A stretch of DNA of 64,000 nt, from contig AP021856.1 of the NCBI GenBank assembly GCA_017347445.1, forward strand, positions 1,558,613-1,622,612, in the 5' to 3' direction. This stretch comes from Candidatus Brocadia pituitae. GTDB lineage: Bacteria; Planctomycetota; Brocadiia; Brocadiales; Brocadiaceae. Shown one piece after another: positions 26,925 through 35,675 of the stretch. Under the pieces are notes generated by a model. That model worked only from the letters and a program-made list of their open reading frames with translations. It was not told the origin of the DNA and did not search any database. How positions within the stretch are numbered: the first letter of the stretch is position 1; every line of letters begins with the position of its first letter. The position numbers were made by a program, and so were the translations under genes.

Positions 26925-28619
26925 TTATTTCGTCAGCATCATGAGTCGCCGGAGTTCAACCGCGGCATCCTCTTTCATGTCCAGTTTATCATACAATTGC
27001 GCAAGGTTTTTGTGGATGATAGGATTGAAGGGATTGATGTAATTGGCTCGTAACAGGGTTTCTACCGCATTATCATACTCGCCTTTTCTTTGATAGAGTT
27101 CTCCCAGTGAAATATAGGTGGTAAGGTATTCCGGGTAATATTCCAGGGCCGTCTTCAGGATTTCCTCCGCCTTTGCATACTGAGTGTCCATGATATATGA
27201 CATAGCTAATTTATTCTGGATTTGCGGAGAAATGCTACCCGCTTTTTTGCTTGCCTTTTCATACTCTAAAATTGCTGCGCTGTGCAACCCTTCACGACGC
27301 AGGAGATCGCCCAAAATAGCAAACTTCCTGGCATCCTTTATCTCAATATCAGCAACGCTTTCTACATCATCCACAATGGTTGAAGTTTCTTTTAGCCGGG
27401 TAGGGAGTATCTGAATACCGTGAATCCGCCGGAATTTTTTCTGTTTCAAGTCCTGTAACCAATTCTTTTCAAACTCGACAAAGGAAACCCCCGTTGCCAA
27501 TGACACCGCTTCTTCCGGAGATTTTCCACCCTTGATACCGTCCAGAATGGACACGAGTAAAGGATAACCGCCCCGATTGAAAAGGTATTCAATTACCGTA
27601 AAGACTTCGGCAAAGGCAAGGGCGGTATCCTCCTTCCTTTTTAATTTTGCCAGGGAGGGATGCATCTGCTCGAACGTGATAAAATAATTCTTTTCTATAG
27701 CCTCGGCTACCAGACTTTCCAGAGAGACCGGAAGTTTTGGAGATATATCTTTAAGCCAGCGTGCTTCTTCGTACTTGGCAATACCTTCGTGCAGCCAGAT
27801 GGGCACACGATTATATGTCTTTTTCATAATTACGTAGTGAACATACTCGTGGGTCAGGGTATCAAGCCACTGATACCCCCTCGGCAGAAGACGCGGGCTG
27901 GTGACAATTACCCGATTGAATAAACAAATCGCTACGGTACCCGAGGTTTCAATCTCACCTTTCGTAAGAGTTGAGATGGTACAAAAGCTCTCTGCATCGG
28001 GAAATACTTCGACAAGAACAGGCTTCCTGGGGAAGTACTGAAGGTCGTTTCCGATCGCATGATAAGCCTTTTCAAGGGCATTCAAGGCGTAATCAGCCAG
28101 AATCGCATCCTTTTCGTCTAGGTATCGAAATAGAAAGTGCTCGGTCTTGACCTCTTTGAACTTGCTTGTCGTTTGATAAATTTTATCTACAAAGTCATAA
28201 AACTTTTTCCCCTTTTGCGCTAATTCAGGGTCTTTCAACGCCTTAAGCAGATACGATAACGACTCTTGATAATTTCCCTCATAGAAACGCACCTCGCCAG
28301 CAAAAAAGCACACATAGGGATTCTCACGGGCAATCAAAAGTAGTTTTTCGGCAATCGCTGATGCCTCCTCAATCTGCCATGACTGCAAACACTCCTCTCC
28401 GTACGTTATCTCACCGATAACATCGAAAAACTTTTCTTCCTGTGCAGCATGAGCCTTAAAGGCAAATAAGGTTAAAAATATTACTATAATAAAGACCAAG
28501 AGGGCATTGTCATTGCGAACACATTTGCGGAACAATCCAAGACCTGGAGATTGCTTCCGGCCATCGCCCTCGCAATGACGCCTGCAAGAATTCTTATTTA
28601 TTCCATTTCCTATACACAT
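26925..28619 (-). CDS. TPR-containing peptidase MA-like protein
   Basis: The mature part begins near the hydrophobic signal ALLVFIIVIFLTLFAFKAHA. A metallopeptidase region follows, with the zinc motif HEYVH inside LTHEYVHYVIMKK and a downstream WLHEGIAKYEE that supplies the third ligand, as in the peptidase MA family. The C-terminal ~150 residues are TPR repeats (YTTYISLGELY, NPIIHKNLAQLYDKL). The 5' end is uncertain: the frame is open to a GTG at 28739, and a 71-bp dispersed repeat (28509-28579) is read in frame between the ATG at 28619 and the signal segment. A TTG at 28499, after the repeat, is also possible. An envelope protease or chaperone-like role is inferred. Confidence 0.75.
   Translation of the reverse strand: MCIGNGINKNSCRRHCEGDGRKQSPGLGLFRKCVRNDNALLVFIIVIFLTLFAFKAHAAQEEKFFDVIGEITYGEECLQSWQIEEASAIAEKLLLIARENPYVCFFAGEVRFYEGNYQESLSYLLKALKDPELAQKGKKFYDFVDKIYQTTSKFKEVKTEHFLFRYLDEKDAILADYALNALEKAYHAIGNDLQYFPRKPVLVEVFPDAESFCTISTLTKGEIETSGTVAICLFNRVIVTSPRLLPRGYQWLDTLTHEYVHYVIMKKTYNRVPIWLHEGIAKYEEARWLKDISPKLPVSLESLVAEAIEKNYFITFEQMHPSLAKLKRKEDTALAFAEVFTVIEYLFNRGGYPLLVSILDGIKGGKSPEEAVSLATGVSFVEFEKNWLQDLKQKKFRRIHGIQILPTRLKETSTIVDDVESVADIEIKDARKFAILGDLLRREGLHSAAILEYEKASKKAGSISPQIQNKLAMSYIMDTQYAKAEEILKTALEYYPEYLTTYISLGELYQRKGEYDNAVETLLRANYINPFNPIIHKNLAQLYDKLDMKEDAAVELRRLMMLTK
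28509..28579. repeat. REP-like dispersed repeat at the 5' end of the peptidase MA gene
   Basis: The 71-bp sequence begins GTCATTGCGA and ends with the exact inverse TCGCAATGAC. It contains TGCTTCCGGCCATCGCCC, resembling repeats that recur in many bacterial genomes. It lies between candidate start codons of the downstream gene and would be translated as CEGDGRKQSPGLGLFRKC if the upstream start is used. Confidence 0.7.
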
Positions 28620-28766
28620 ACTGAGAGAACAAAAAATCTTTTCACTTAAAAATATTCTAACCCGAACGAGTCGGAATATGTAGCGCGAATGGTGCCCCCC
28701 CGACGGTGGGGTTGTACATCCCCCGCACAAGCCGACCACAAGGGATCAGAACAACAATCATTGTTA

Positions 28767-31700
28767 CTAATCCACCAATCTCTGATAATAGTCTTTATTT
28801 AGATCTTTGTATTTTTCTGGCAACCCTTCCTTTAAGGCGTTCAAAATATCCTCCCTGAATTCCTTGGGTACCTTGTATGCCTCTTCGGATGGTATTTCAA
28901 CCTTTTCTGTGGAAGCGCCAAACTGTCCTTCAGTCCCTTGACCGCGGAAGGGCATGGGCATAGGCATACCGCTCCCCTTCATCCCTTTCGCAATACGATC
29001 CTTTGCCATTTCCATGCCTTTCTTTGCTTCGGCGAGGCGGTAGAGCGATTCCCGTTCATCATTGAGGGCGCCTTGCACATCCTGTTTCTCCAGCTTCTTG
29101 CCTGCCCCATCCATCGATTTTGATGCAAGGTCGAGCTGGTTGTCCGCATTTTCGTCCATAAAGGGATTTTGCTGAGAAAGCTCGTCCGCCGCTTCCCTGA
29201 GGTCGTCTGCCTCTTCCTTTAATTCCTTTTGTTTTTCGGCATATTTCTGTAATGTATCACGGTCTTCCTGTGTCATACCGGCAAGTTGCTGATCTTCAAG
29301 CCTCTGCATCATTGCCTCAAGATCCTTAATAATCTGCTGGTTTTGCCGCGCAGCGTCATCAACTCTTTCCGGTACTTCCCGGTCTCTTTGGGAAACTTCC
29401 CCTTTTCTGGCGTTTGCCTTCTGCTCTAGGGAATGTTTCATACGGCTATTCCATTGATTTAGATTATTCGACAATTCCTTTGCCAGGCTCAGCGACTCTT
29501 TTGCCTCCCACGCACTTAACATCTCTTCCAGATGGGACAGGGTTTCTTCCGCCTGGGGAAGATCCCGGGACATCGATAGAAAATCTTGCTGCAAAAGATC
29601 TTTATTAATTGCCCGATTTAATTCGGCATTTTTTTTAGCTGTTTCCGTCACTTTATCGAATCCGTTCTGATAGTCACCACCTTCTTCTTCACCGCCAAAC
29701 AATTCGCTAAAACGTCCTGCCATCGCATTGCCTTCTTCCGACATCCGTTTTAATTCACGATTTACCTGTAAATACTCCTGCAATAATTCGTTTTTTGCCA
29801 GGATGTCTTTTGCTTCGGCAATATCTTTTTTGATTGCTGCCACCCGTTTCTCCTGCTTTTGGAAAAATGACTGAAAGGCCTCCTCCGTAGACTCCGAAGT
29901 ACGTTTCTGGATATCTCTTTTCAAGGCGTCGGTGTCTTCTGTTAGTTTTTCTTCTTTCTGTTCCAATTCAGATATTTTGTCCAGGAGCTGGCTGGTGTTC
30001 TTCAGCATCTCATCATATGATGAGTCAGCAAGGTTCTGCGCAGCAGATTCCATCTGGTTCATCATACCCTGAAGCGCTGAAAGAAGTCTCTGTGATGCCT
30101 TCAGTGCCGCATCCAGGTCTCCCTTGTTAAACGCTTCTTTCATAGCATTCAGTTCCTTCATAATATCGTTCTCTTCGGTCTGTTTAAGGGCATCTGCATT
30201 TAAGAATTCATCCATCTGCTCCCCCTGCGCCATCTGCATGAGCTTTTCCATCATCTGCCGGATGGTTTCTTCAATTCGTTTGAGTTCTGAGAGCACCTTT
30301 TCATTCAGTTTGGTGTCTTCGCCTTCCCGTAATTTATCAAGCAGCTTTTCGATCGTATTCTGGGATTGAACCAAATTTTTCCCCGTATCCAAGACTTCTT
30401 CCATCTTTTGCTTCCTTATTAAATCGTTCAGGAAGATGATACTATCTTCTACCTCAATCACCTCTTCGTCCTGGAATTTTTGTAACCCATGCAACCGTGA
30501 AACAGAAATCGTGGTTTCCTGAGAACTGAGGACGGCATCACGAATAGCCATCCGCTTTTTCTCCGTAACGGTGCGGAAGGTGTTCTTCAGGTTTTCAAGG
30601 GAATAATAGACGCTATAATTTGCCATGGCATCGTCCTGCATGCCCACCAGGATATCGGTGAAAAGACCAATAATCTTCTCCCCCCGTTCAAAAATACCAT
30701 CCTGAATCATCACGAGATATTCTTTCACCGTACCTCTTTCATCATCGACCCTTTTCGTGAGATCGTCTGATAGCATATGGATCATTTCTTGCAAAAGCGC
30801 CTCCTGGAGCTGCACTAACTCAAGGTGTTTTTTCCGGGAACTGTATATCTCCAGATAATACGTTGTGGATCTGCCGACCTTGGGGCCTGAGATCGTATCA
30901 TTATCTTTCACCTCAACGTGGTACGCAATTTTATCATCCGGCTGCAAGGCCAATTCGCTCAACGACCATGCATATGCGCCACTATACTGGAGTTGCTTTT
31001 TACTAAAGCTGGCAAGCACCCGTTCCTTCCTTTCCTCTCCCTGTTCAAAAATAAGGGAAATTTCACTCATGCCGAAGTCATCTTTTGCAGTGTACCGAAG
31101 CTCAACCGTATCTTTCTCATGCACGGAGAGATCTTTTGCCGGCACATTGATCGTTACTTCGGGGTAGTTATCCGGATCTAACTGTATAGTATGTGTCGTT
31201 GTGTCCTGAATCGTCCTTCCTTTGGAGTCTGTAGTTTCAAAGACATAGGTACCGCTCTCAAACAACGACAAAACGCCCTTTACGGTATGACCGTTTTCTA
31301 TGAGGAGAGGTATCTTGGCTGTATGATTAATAATAATGGCTGCCGATACCAGGGATTGATCGCTCATGGCGCTCATCTGAATCTCACTTCCCTTTAATGC
31401 CCTGATATCACCGCTGGTATTGTATACCGTCTTTGGTGGTAATCCTGAGTAAAGCGGGTACCGATAATTTATGGTAATATCTCCAATCACCGGGCTGGGG
31501 GAAACCATGAGTCCGGATACTCCCAAAACCTTGCCATTTCTTAAATAGCTCAAAAGGATGGGGATATTTTTTTTAAGGCAGACAGGTTTGATAATGCATA
31601 CCGCACTGAAGACAAATATGGATGCAATCAGCATGACACAGCACAGCCGGAAAAACCGATTACTAATCACACGGTTAAGATCCATCTGTTTTAATTGACT

Positions 31701-32228
31701 TGCGGTATTATCTACAAGCATCGAGATCAGGTATTGAGAATACCTTGCGGTCTTTTTGTATGATTTACCCGAAGACAATTGTATCGAGCTGATAAGGCCG
31801 TTGTTTAAGGAGGGATACTTCTGCTCTATCAGGAGTGCGATTTTTTCTCTGTTTAGTAAAGACAGCAAGGGAAACAGCAATACCCTGAAAAACAGATAGC
31901 AAAGCACCGCAAGGCTTCCTGCATAAAAAAGACCAGGGCCAAAGGGGAAATGGAAAACAACAGAGAATCCTATTCCGCCCATCATGAGGAGAAGCAGAGT
32001 GGTGGAGAGTAAGAGCATCGTTCCTCCATAAATCCTGTTTACAACGGCATGCTTGCAGACAGTCTTCAAGGACGACTTTATAATACTTTGGCTATCCTGC
32101 GCCCCCTTGTCCATAAAATCGAGGAGGGATAAGAAGTCGACAAGATCTCTCCGTATCTGAATCAACTTACAAACCAATTCCTTGACACACTTTTTTGCCG
32201 TTGTATAGTAACGAACATCCCTCTTCAT
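28767..32228 (-). CDS. Large coiled-coil membrane protein (DUF4175-like)
   Basis: The 1153-residue protein has three hydrophobic helices in its first ~200 residues (around 65-90, 92-120 and 180-205). A beta-rich region of about 230 residues follows (LSGLPPKTVYN, SMLRYTAKDDFGMSEISLIFE-like strands), then a long charged helical region (residues ~470-1080), rich in Glu, Lys and Gln, which will form coiled coils. A Met/Pro segment (GSGMPMPMPFRG) and a short conserved-looking tail ending QRLVD close it. The layout resembles DUF4175-type proteins and large envelope proteins of planctomycetes. It is 28 bp from the peptidase MA ORF, so the two are likely coexpressed. Function is unknown. Confidence 0.7.
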   Translation of the reverse strand: MKRDVRYYTTAKKCVKELVCKLIQIRRDLVDFLSLLDFMDKGAQDSQSIIKSSLKTVCKHAVVNRIYGGTMLLLSTTLLLLMMGGIGFSVVFHFPFGPGLFYAGSLAVLCYLFFRVLLFPLLSLLNREKIALLIEQKYPSLNNGLISSIQLSSGKSYKKTARYSQYLISMLVDNTASQLKQMDLNRVISNRFFRLCCVMLIASIFVFSAVCIIKPVCLKKNIPILLSYLRNGKVLGVSGLMVSPSPVIGDITINYRYPLYSGLPPKTVYNTSGDIRALKGSEIQMSAMSDQSLVSAAIIINHTAKIPLLIENGHTVKGVLSLFESGTYVFETTDSKGRTIQDTTTHTIQLDPDNYPEVTINVPAKDLSVHEKDTVELRYTAKDDFGMSEISLIFEQGEERKERVLASFSKKQLQYSGAYAWSLSELALQPDDKIAYHVEVKDNDTISGPKVGRSTTYYLEIYSSRKKHLELVQLQEALLQEMIHMLSDDLTKRVDDERGTVKEYLVMIQDGIFERGEKIIGLFTDILVGMQDDAMANYSVYYSLENLKNTFRTVTEKKRMAIRDAVLSSQETTISVSRLHGLQKFQDEEVIEVEDSIIFLNDLIRKQKMEEVLDTGKNLVQSQNTIEKLLDKLREGEDTKLNEKVLSELKRIEETIRQMMEKLMQMAQGEQMDEFLNADALKQTEENDIMKELNAMKEAFNKGDLDAALKASQRLLSALQGMMNQMESAAQNLADSSYDEMLKNTSQLLDKISELEQKEEKLTEDTDALKRDIQKRTSESTEEAFQSFFQKQEKRVAAIKKDIAEAKDILAKNELLQEYLQVNRELKRMSEEGNAMAGRFSELFGGEEEGGDYQNGFDKVTETAKKNAELNRAINKDLLQQDFLSMSRDLPQAEETLSHLEEMLSAWEAKESLSLAKELSNNLNQWNSRMKHSLEQKANARKGEVSQRDREVPERVDDAARQNQQIIKDLEAMMQRLEDQQLAGMTQEDRDTLQKYAEKQKELKEEADDLREAADELSQQNPFMDENADNQLDLASKSMDGAGKKLEKQDVQGALNDERESLYRLAEAKKGMEMAKDRIAKGMKGSGMPMPMPFRGQGTEGQFGASTEKVEIPSEEAYKVPKEFREDILNALKEGLPEKYKDLNKDYYQRLVD

Positions 32229-32332
32229 ATGACGTTTAGGTTATGTCTTATGTATCTAATTGTCAAATAAAATCTTCTACCGTTTTTACCTTGCTTCATG
32301 TCCAAGAAACGAGGTTATAAACTTCACTTTGC

Positions 32333-32361
32333 TTGACTTGACTGCATAACAGTAATATAAT
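32333..32361 (+). promoter_or_regulatory. Candidate sigma-70 promoter upstream of the radical SAM gene
   Basis: TTGACT (32333-32338) and TATAAT (32356-32361) with a 17-base spacer read toward the gene at 32564, leaving a leader of about 195 bases. The gap 32229-32563 is otherwise without recognisable features; it separates divergent genes. Confidence 0.5.
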
Positions 32362-32563
32362 TTGTGATAAGGAATTTAACTCTCCCAACCTCTGCCATCG
32401 ATGAATGGGAAATATTTAGTCGCAGAAGGAAGCTTGACTCAATATTCAATATACCATGTAAAACAATACATGGAAACCGAACCCAGTGAATTGTCTGAGA
32501 CACGCTCCTATTCTGTATTCTGGTTATTGAATTCCCGCGGGTTGTTTTTATTTATGGTGTTGT

Positions 32564-33706
32564 ATGATTGACCGAAGATCGTTGTTAAAAGCTGGTGTAT
32601 TTGGGGCGTGTAGCCTCTGTCTTGGAAGCGCCTTGAGTGCATGGGCGGAAGATGTGTATAGCCCGGAGACACTGAAAGGGATAAATCAGGGATTCCCGGT
32701 AAAGGAGGCCATGCATTACAAGAAACTGGAAGATATAAGGGTAGAGTGCGAGCTCTGCCCACGGAAATGCACGATTGCCGATATGGAACGGGGCTATTGT
32801 GGCGTCCGGGAAAACCGGGGTGGCACCTATTACACCCTGGTGCATTCACGTGTCTGCGCCCTAAACGTCGATCCGATTGAGAAAAAGCCACTGTTCCACT
32901 TTTTGCCTGGCACAAAGGCCTATTCCCTTGCCACAGCAGGATGCAACGTTGAGTGTAAATTTTGCCAGAACTGGCAGATCTCGCAATACCGTCCGGAGCA
33001 GATAGAAAGTATAACACTCACCCCTGAAGATGTTGTAAAAGAAGCCGGGCGGAACGGCAGCAAGACGATCGCCTACACCTATTCAGAGCCTGTGGTTTTT
33101 TATGAATACATGTACGATACCGCCCGCATAGGGAAGGAACACGGGTTAAAAAGTGTTATGATATCAAACGGTTATATCCAGGAAAAGCCGTTAATGGAAT
33201 TATGCCAGCACCTGAGCGCCGTAAAGATTGACCTGAAAGGCTTTACAGAAAAATTTTATCAGGAAACCTGTACCGGTGAGCTGAAGCCCGTTCTCCATAC
33301 CCTGACAACCTTAAAGAAGATTGGGATTTGGTTTGAAATTGTTGTGCTGGTAATACCAACGCTCAATGACAGCAAAAAAGAATTTCAGGATATGTGTATC
33401 TGGATACGGGAAAATCTTGGGACTGATGTACCTGTGCATTTTACCCGTTTTCATCCGACCTACAAGATAAAAAATCTACCCCCGACTCCGGTAAAGACCC
33501 TGGAAATGGCAAGAAAAATTGCCCTTGATACCGGTTTGCACTTTCCCTATGTAGGCAATGTACCCGGGCACGAGGGTGAAAATACCTATTGCCCGCACTG
33601 TAAAGACATCGTCATCAGACGGGCAGGTTTCTCCATACGGGAAAACCATCTGAGGGATAATAAGTGTAAAGGGTGCGACCATCTCATACCAGGTCTATGG
33701 ATGTGA
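32564..33706 (+). CDS. amrS: Tat-signal radical SAM protein, AmrS (AmmeMemoRadiSam) type
   Basis: The protein opens with a twin-arginine signal (DRRSLLKAG followed by a hydrophobic stretch and an AWA|ED cleavage-like site). A first Cys cluster (CELCPRKC ... YCGVR) precedes the radical SAM motif CNVECKFC near residue 125. The family pattern continues with YTYSEPVVFYEYMYD, KIDLKGFTEKFY, HFTRFHPTYK and a C-terminal Cys pair set (YCPHC ... CKGC). This is the AmmeMemoRadiSam-system radical SAM enzyme family, whose reaction is poorly known. The companion AMMECR1 and Memo genes are absent from this window. Export of an oxygen-sensitive enzyme by Tat is unusual; the signal might instead act as a maturation tag. 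A promoter lies upstream. Confidence 0.85.
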   Translation: MIDRRSLLKAGVFGACSLCLGSALSAWAEDVYSPETLKGINQGFPVKEAMHYKKLEDIRVECELCPRKCTIADMERGYCGVRENRGGTYYTLVHSRVCALNVDPIEKKPLFHFLPGTKAYSLATAGCNVECKFCQNWQISQYRPEQIESITLTPEDVVKEAGRNGSKTIAYTYSEPVVFYEYMYDTARIGKEHGLKSVMISNGYIQEKPLMELCQHLSAVKIDLKGFTEKFYQETCTGELKPVLHTLTTLKKIGIWFEIVVLVIPTLNDSKKEFQDMCIWIRENLGTDVPVHFTRFHPTYKIKNLPPTPVKTLEMARKIALDTGLHFPYVGNVPGHEGENTYCPHCKDIVIRRAGFSIRENHLRDNKCKGCDHLIPGLWM

Positions 33707-33737
33707 GTTTACCGTTGAGAACCAACCATTCCAGAGG

Positions 33738-33810
33738 AGCATTCCCGTTTTTTGCAACCATAATGGGACATACAAAAACCCTGGCAGGGTTCCACACCCT
33801 GTCAGGGTTA
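33738..33810. repeat. Nested palindromic repeat element, copy B
   Basis: GAGCATTCCCGTTTTTTGC (33738) is followed by two linked palindromes, AACCCTGGCAGGGTT and ACCCTGTCAGGGTT, at 33778-33810. The same order (GAGCATTCCCG, then AACCCTG.CAGGGTT twice) occurs in copy A at 13287-13378. The second outer arm seen in copy A is not obvious here. It lies between the radical SAM gene and the convergent OB-fold gene and could terminate both. Confidence 0.65.
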
Positions 33811-33908
33811 ATCACTCAAGATAATAACGATACAATATGTCAACCGACAGGCAGGTGCAAATATCTACAACTAATTGAGGCTGCACCTCAATGACAGTTA
33901 CATATTAT

Positions 33909-34700
33909 TTATTTTTTAAAACTTGCCTGCTCCACAATCACGTCATACCTGTAACCGCTCCCAAAGTCCTTGTCCTTGTGTAAAATACCACTGACGGTAA
34001 CAACATCACCCACCGCAGCCATATCATTTGACGTTACCACGAGGTCATTATTTCCGTCCTTCTGATTTCCACTTCCATCCTGAATGTGGAACCAGTTCTT
34101 TCCCATAATTCCCGATGAGACTTTTACTACCTTGCCTTTGACCGTAACGTTTTTCGTATCAAGCCCGGCCTTTTTCCCGTAAAGCTCGGCTACGGTGTAA
34201 GCATCCGGAGCGGAAGCCTTCTCCACCAGTATCTTCTCAGCAGGGGCAGCCTCTGCTGTCTTGCTTTCTGCAGCTTTGCCATGGAAACTCTTTACATCAA
34301 CGCCATCCTCCGCCGAGGCGGGTCCGGTAGAGAAGATGATCTTATCAAATGTCCGGTTCAGGGTCTTGCTGGCAAAGTTGACCATTTCATAACCGGGCTG
34401 CAAGGCAATCTCCTGTCCGACGGTTACCTTTGTTTCCAGTATAGCTGCCCAGGTCTTTTTACCATCCTTCTCAATACAGAGATAGGTGTAACCACCGCTA
34501 TTCATGGTTTCCACAATCTTGCCGGAGAGCGCCGACGTTTCCTGATGGGGAAGGGAAGGGGCAGCTTGCTTTTCCTTCATATATAAGTGCTCCGGTGGTG
34601 TCTTGTCCAACCTCTTCGTTTCAGCATACGCGCTGTATCCTGACACTATCGGGAGCATAGTTAAAAGAGAAGCAGTGAATAATGTAGATACTCTTTTCAT
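33909..34700 (-). CDS. Secreted OB-fold protein, unknown function
   Basis: The ATG at 34700 is chosen because AAGGAGG lies 7 bases upstream; the frame stays open a few codons further. The 263-residue product has a signal peptide (MKRVSTLFTASLLTMLP ... SAYA). A middle beta-rich part (GKIVETMNSGGYTYLCIEK) and a C-terminal part (VTVKGKVVKVSSGIMGKNWFHI, DLVVTSNDMAAVGDVVTVSG) both look like OB-fold nucleic-acid-binding-like domains; the latter is a typical GKNWFH(I/L)QDG OB motif. A low-complexity Ala/Glu linker joins them. The protein is presumably periplasmic. The role is unknown; family members often sit near cytochrome or copper genes, which is not the case here. Confidence 0.7.
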   Translation of the reverse strand: MKRVSTLFTASLLTMLPIVSGYSAYAETKRLDKTPPEHLYMKEKQAAPSLPHQETSALSGKIVETMNSGGYTYLCIEKDGKKTWAAILETKVTVGQEIALQPGYEMVNFASKTLNRTFDKIIFSTGPASAEDGVDVKSFHGKAAESKTAEAAPAEKILVEKASAPDAYTVAELYGKKAGLDTKNVTVKGKVVKVSSGIMGKNWFHIQDGSGNQKDGNNDLVVTSNDMAAVGDVVTVSGILHKDKDFGSGYRYDVIVEQASFKK

Positions 34701-34886
34701 TTCAGACCTCCTTACCATATAGATTTACCTGATGAATATGATACGAATACTCCAAACAAATTAAGCATACTTTTTTTATCTCAAAAAACAAGCATTTTAT
34801 AAATTCAGGTAATTTTAACCATTTTGTGATCGTCCCCGTGCCTTTCGCTTTGATTTTCCCGGCGTTTAATGCTTAAATAATACCCT

Positions 34887-35552
34887 ATGAAAGAAACCCG
34901 AATCCTCTCGATTCAGGCTGGCTTGCCGATAACCATGAACGGGTCTCACGTAACCGGATCGGCTGACAAACCGTGGAAGACGGGCATCTTCAAAACACCC
35001 GTCTGCGGCTCGGTATGGTTGGGAAAGCTTAATCTTGACGGTGATGCGCAGGCCGATTTATCGGTACACGGCGGACCACACAAGGCGGTTAATGCCTATC
35101 CTTCCGGGCATTACCCCTATTGGAAAGAGACGTTTCGCCTGCCGGACATGCCGTACGGCGCCTTCGGCGAGAATTTCACGACCAGCGGTTTGCAGGAAGA
35201 TGAGGTTTGTATCGGCGATATATTTCAGGCCGGTGAGGCACTTGTTCAGGTTTCACAGCCCCGTCAGCCCTGCTGGAAAATCGAACAACGATGGGGAATC
35301 AAAGATTTCGGCGCGCGCATAAAAGAGACCGGAAGGACGGGATGGTATTTCCGTGTCCTGCAGGAAGGGTATGTGGAGGCAGGGAACCTATTGGTTCTTA
35401 CCAAGCGGTCTTTCCCTCAATGGTCCGTTGCTACGGCATACCTTATTATGCGCAATCGCAGGATTGATGTTGTCTCAGCACATGAGTTAGCCCGTTGTCC
35501 CGCCCTTTCGCCACGATGGCAGGAGAATTTGATTACGGTAAAATCCGGGTAA
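34887..35552 (+). CDS. MOSC domain-containing protein (YiiM-like)
   Basis: This 221-residue protein has the MOSC beta-barrel pattern: DLSVHGGPHKAVNAYP near residue 60, the FGENFTTSGL block near residue 96, and SQPRQPCWKIEQRWG with the conserved Cys (residue about 130) proposed to bind the molybdenum cofactor or its sulfur. YiiM relatives reduce N-hydroxylated compounds; the true substrate here is unknown. A small C-terminal helical domain (VATAYLIMRNRR) is also typical. A moeB gene involved in sulfur transfer lies at 53170. A hairpin near 35637-35665 (GTGGAGCG ... CGCTCTCCAC) could be its terminator. Confidence 0.85.
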   Translation: MKETRILSIQAGLPITMNGSHVTGSADKPWKTGIFKTPVCGSVWLGKLNLDGDAQADLSVHGGPHKAVNAYPSGHYPYWKETFRLPDMPYGAFGENFTTSGLQEDEVCIGDIFQAGEALVQVSQPRQPCWKIEQRWGIKDFGARIKETGRTGWYFRVLQEGYVEAGNLLVLTKRSFPQWSVATAYLIMRNRRIDVVSAHELARCPALSPRWQENLITVKSG

Positions 35553-35675
35553 TGCAATACGGACAAACGAAGCTTGTTGTTCGATTAAGCGCTTCTGATG
35601 AATCCATGCCACCGATACAACTCACACCTTGTGATGGTGGAGCGACCAGACTGGCCGCTCTCCACTGTTGCTTAT

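Noticed and set aside
28620-28739. GTG start adding 40 residues to the peptidase MA protein
   Set aside because: The extra part has no signal or family features and no ribosome-binding site.
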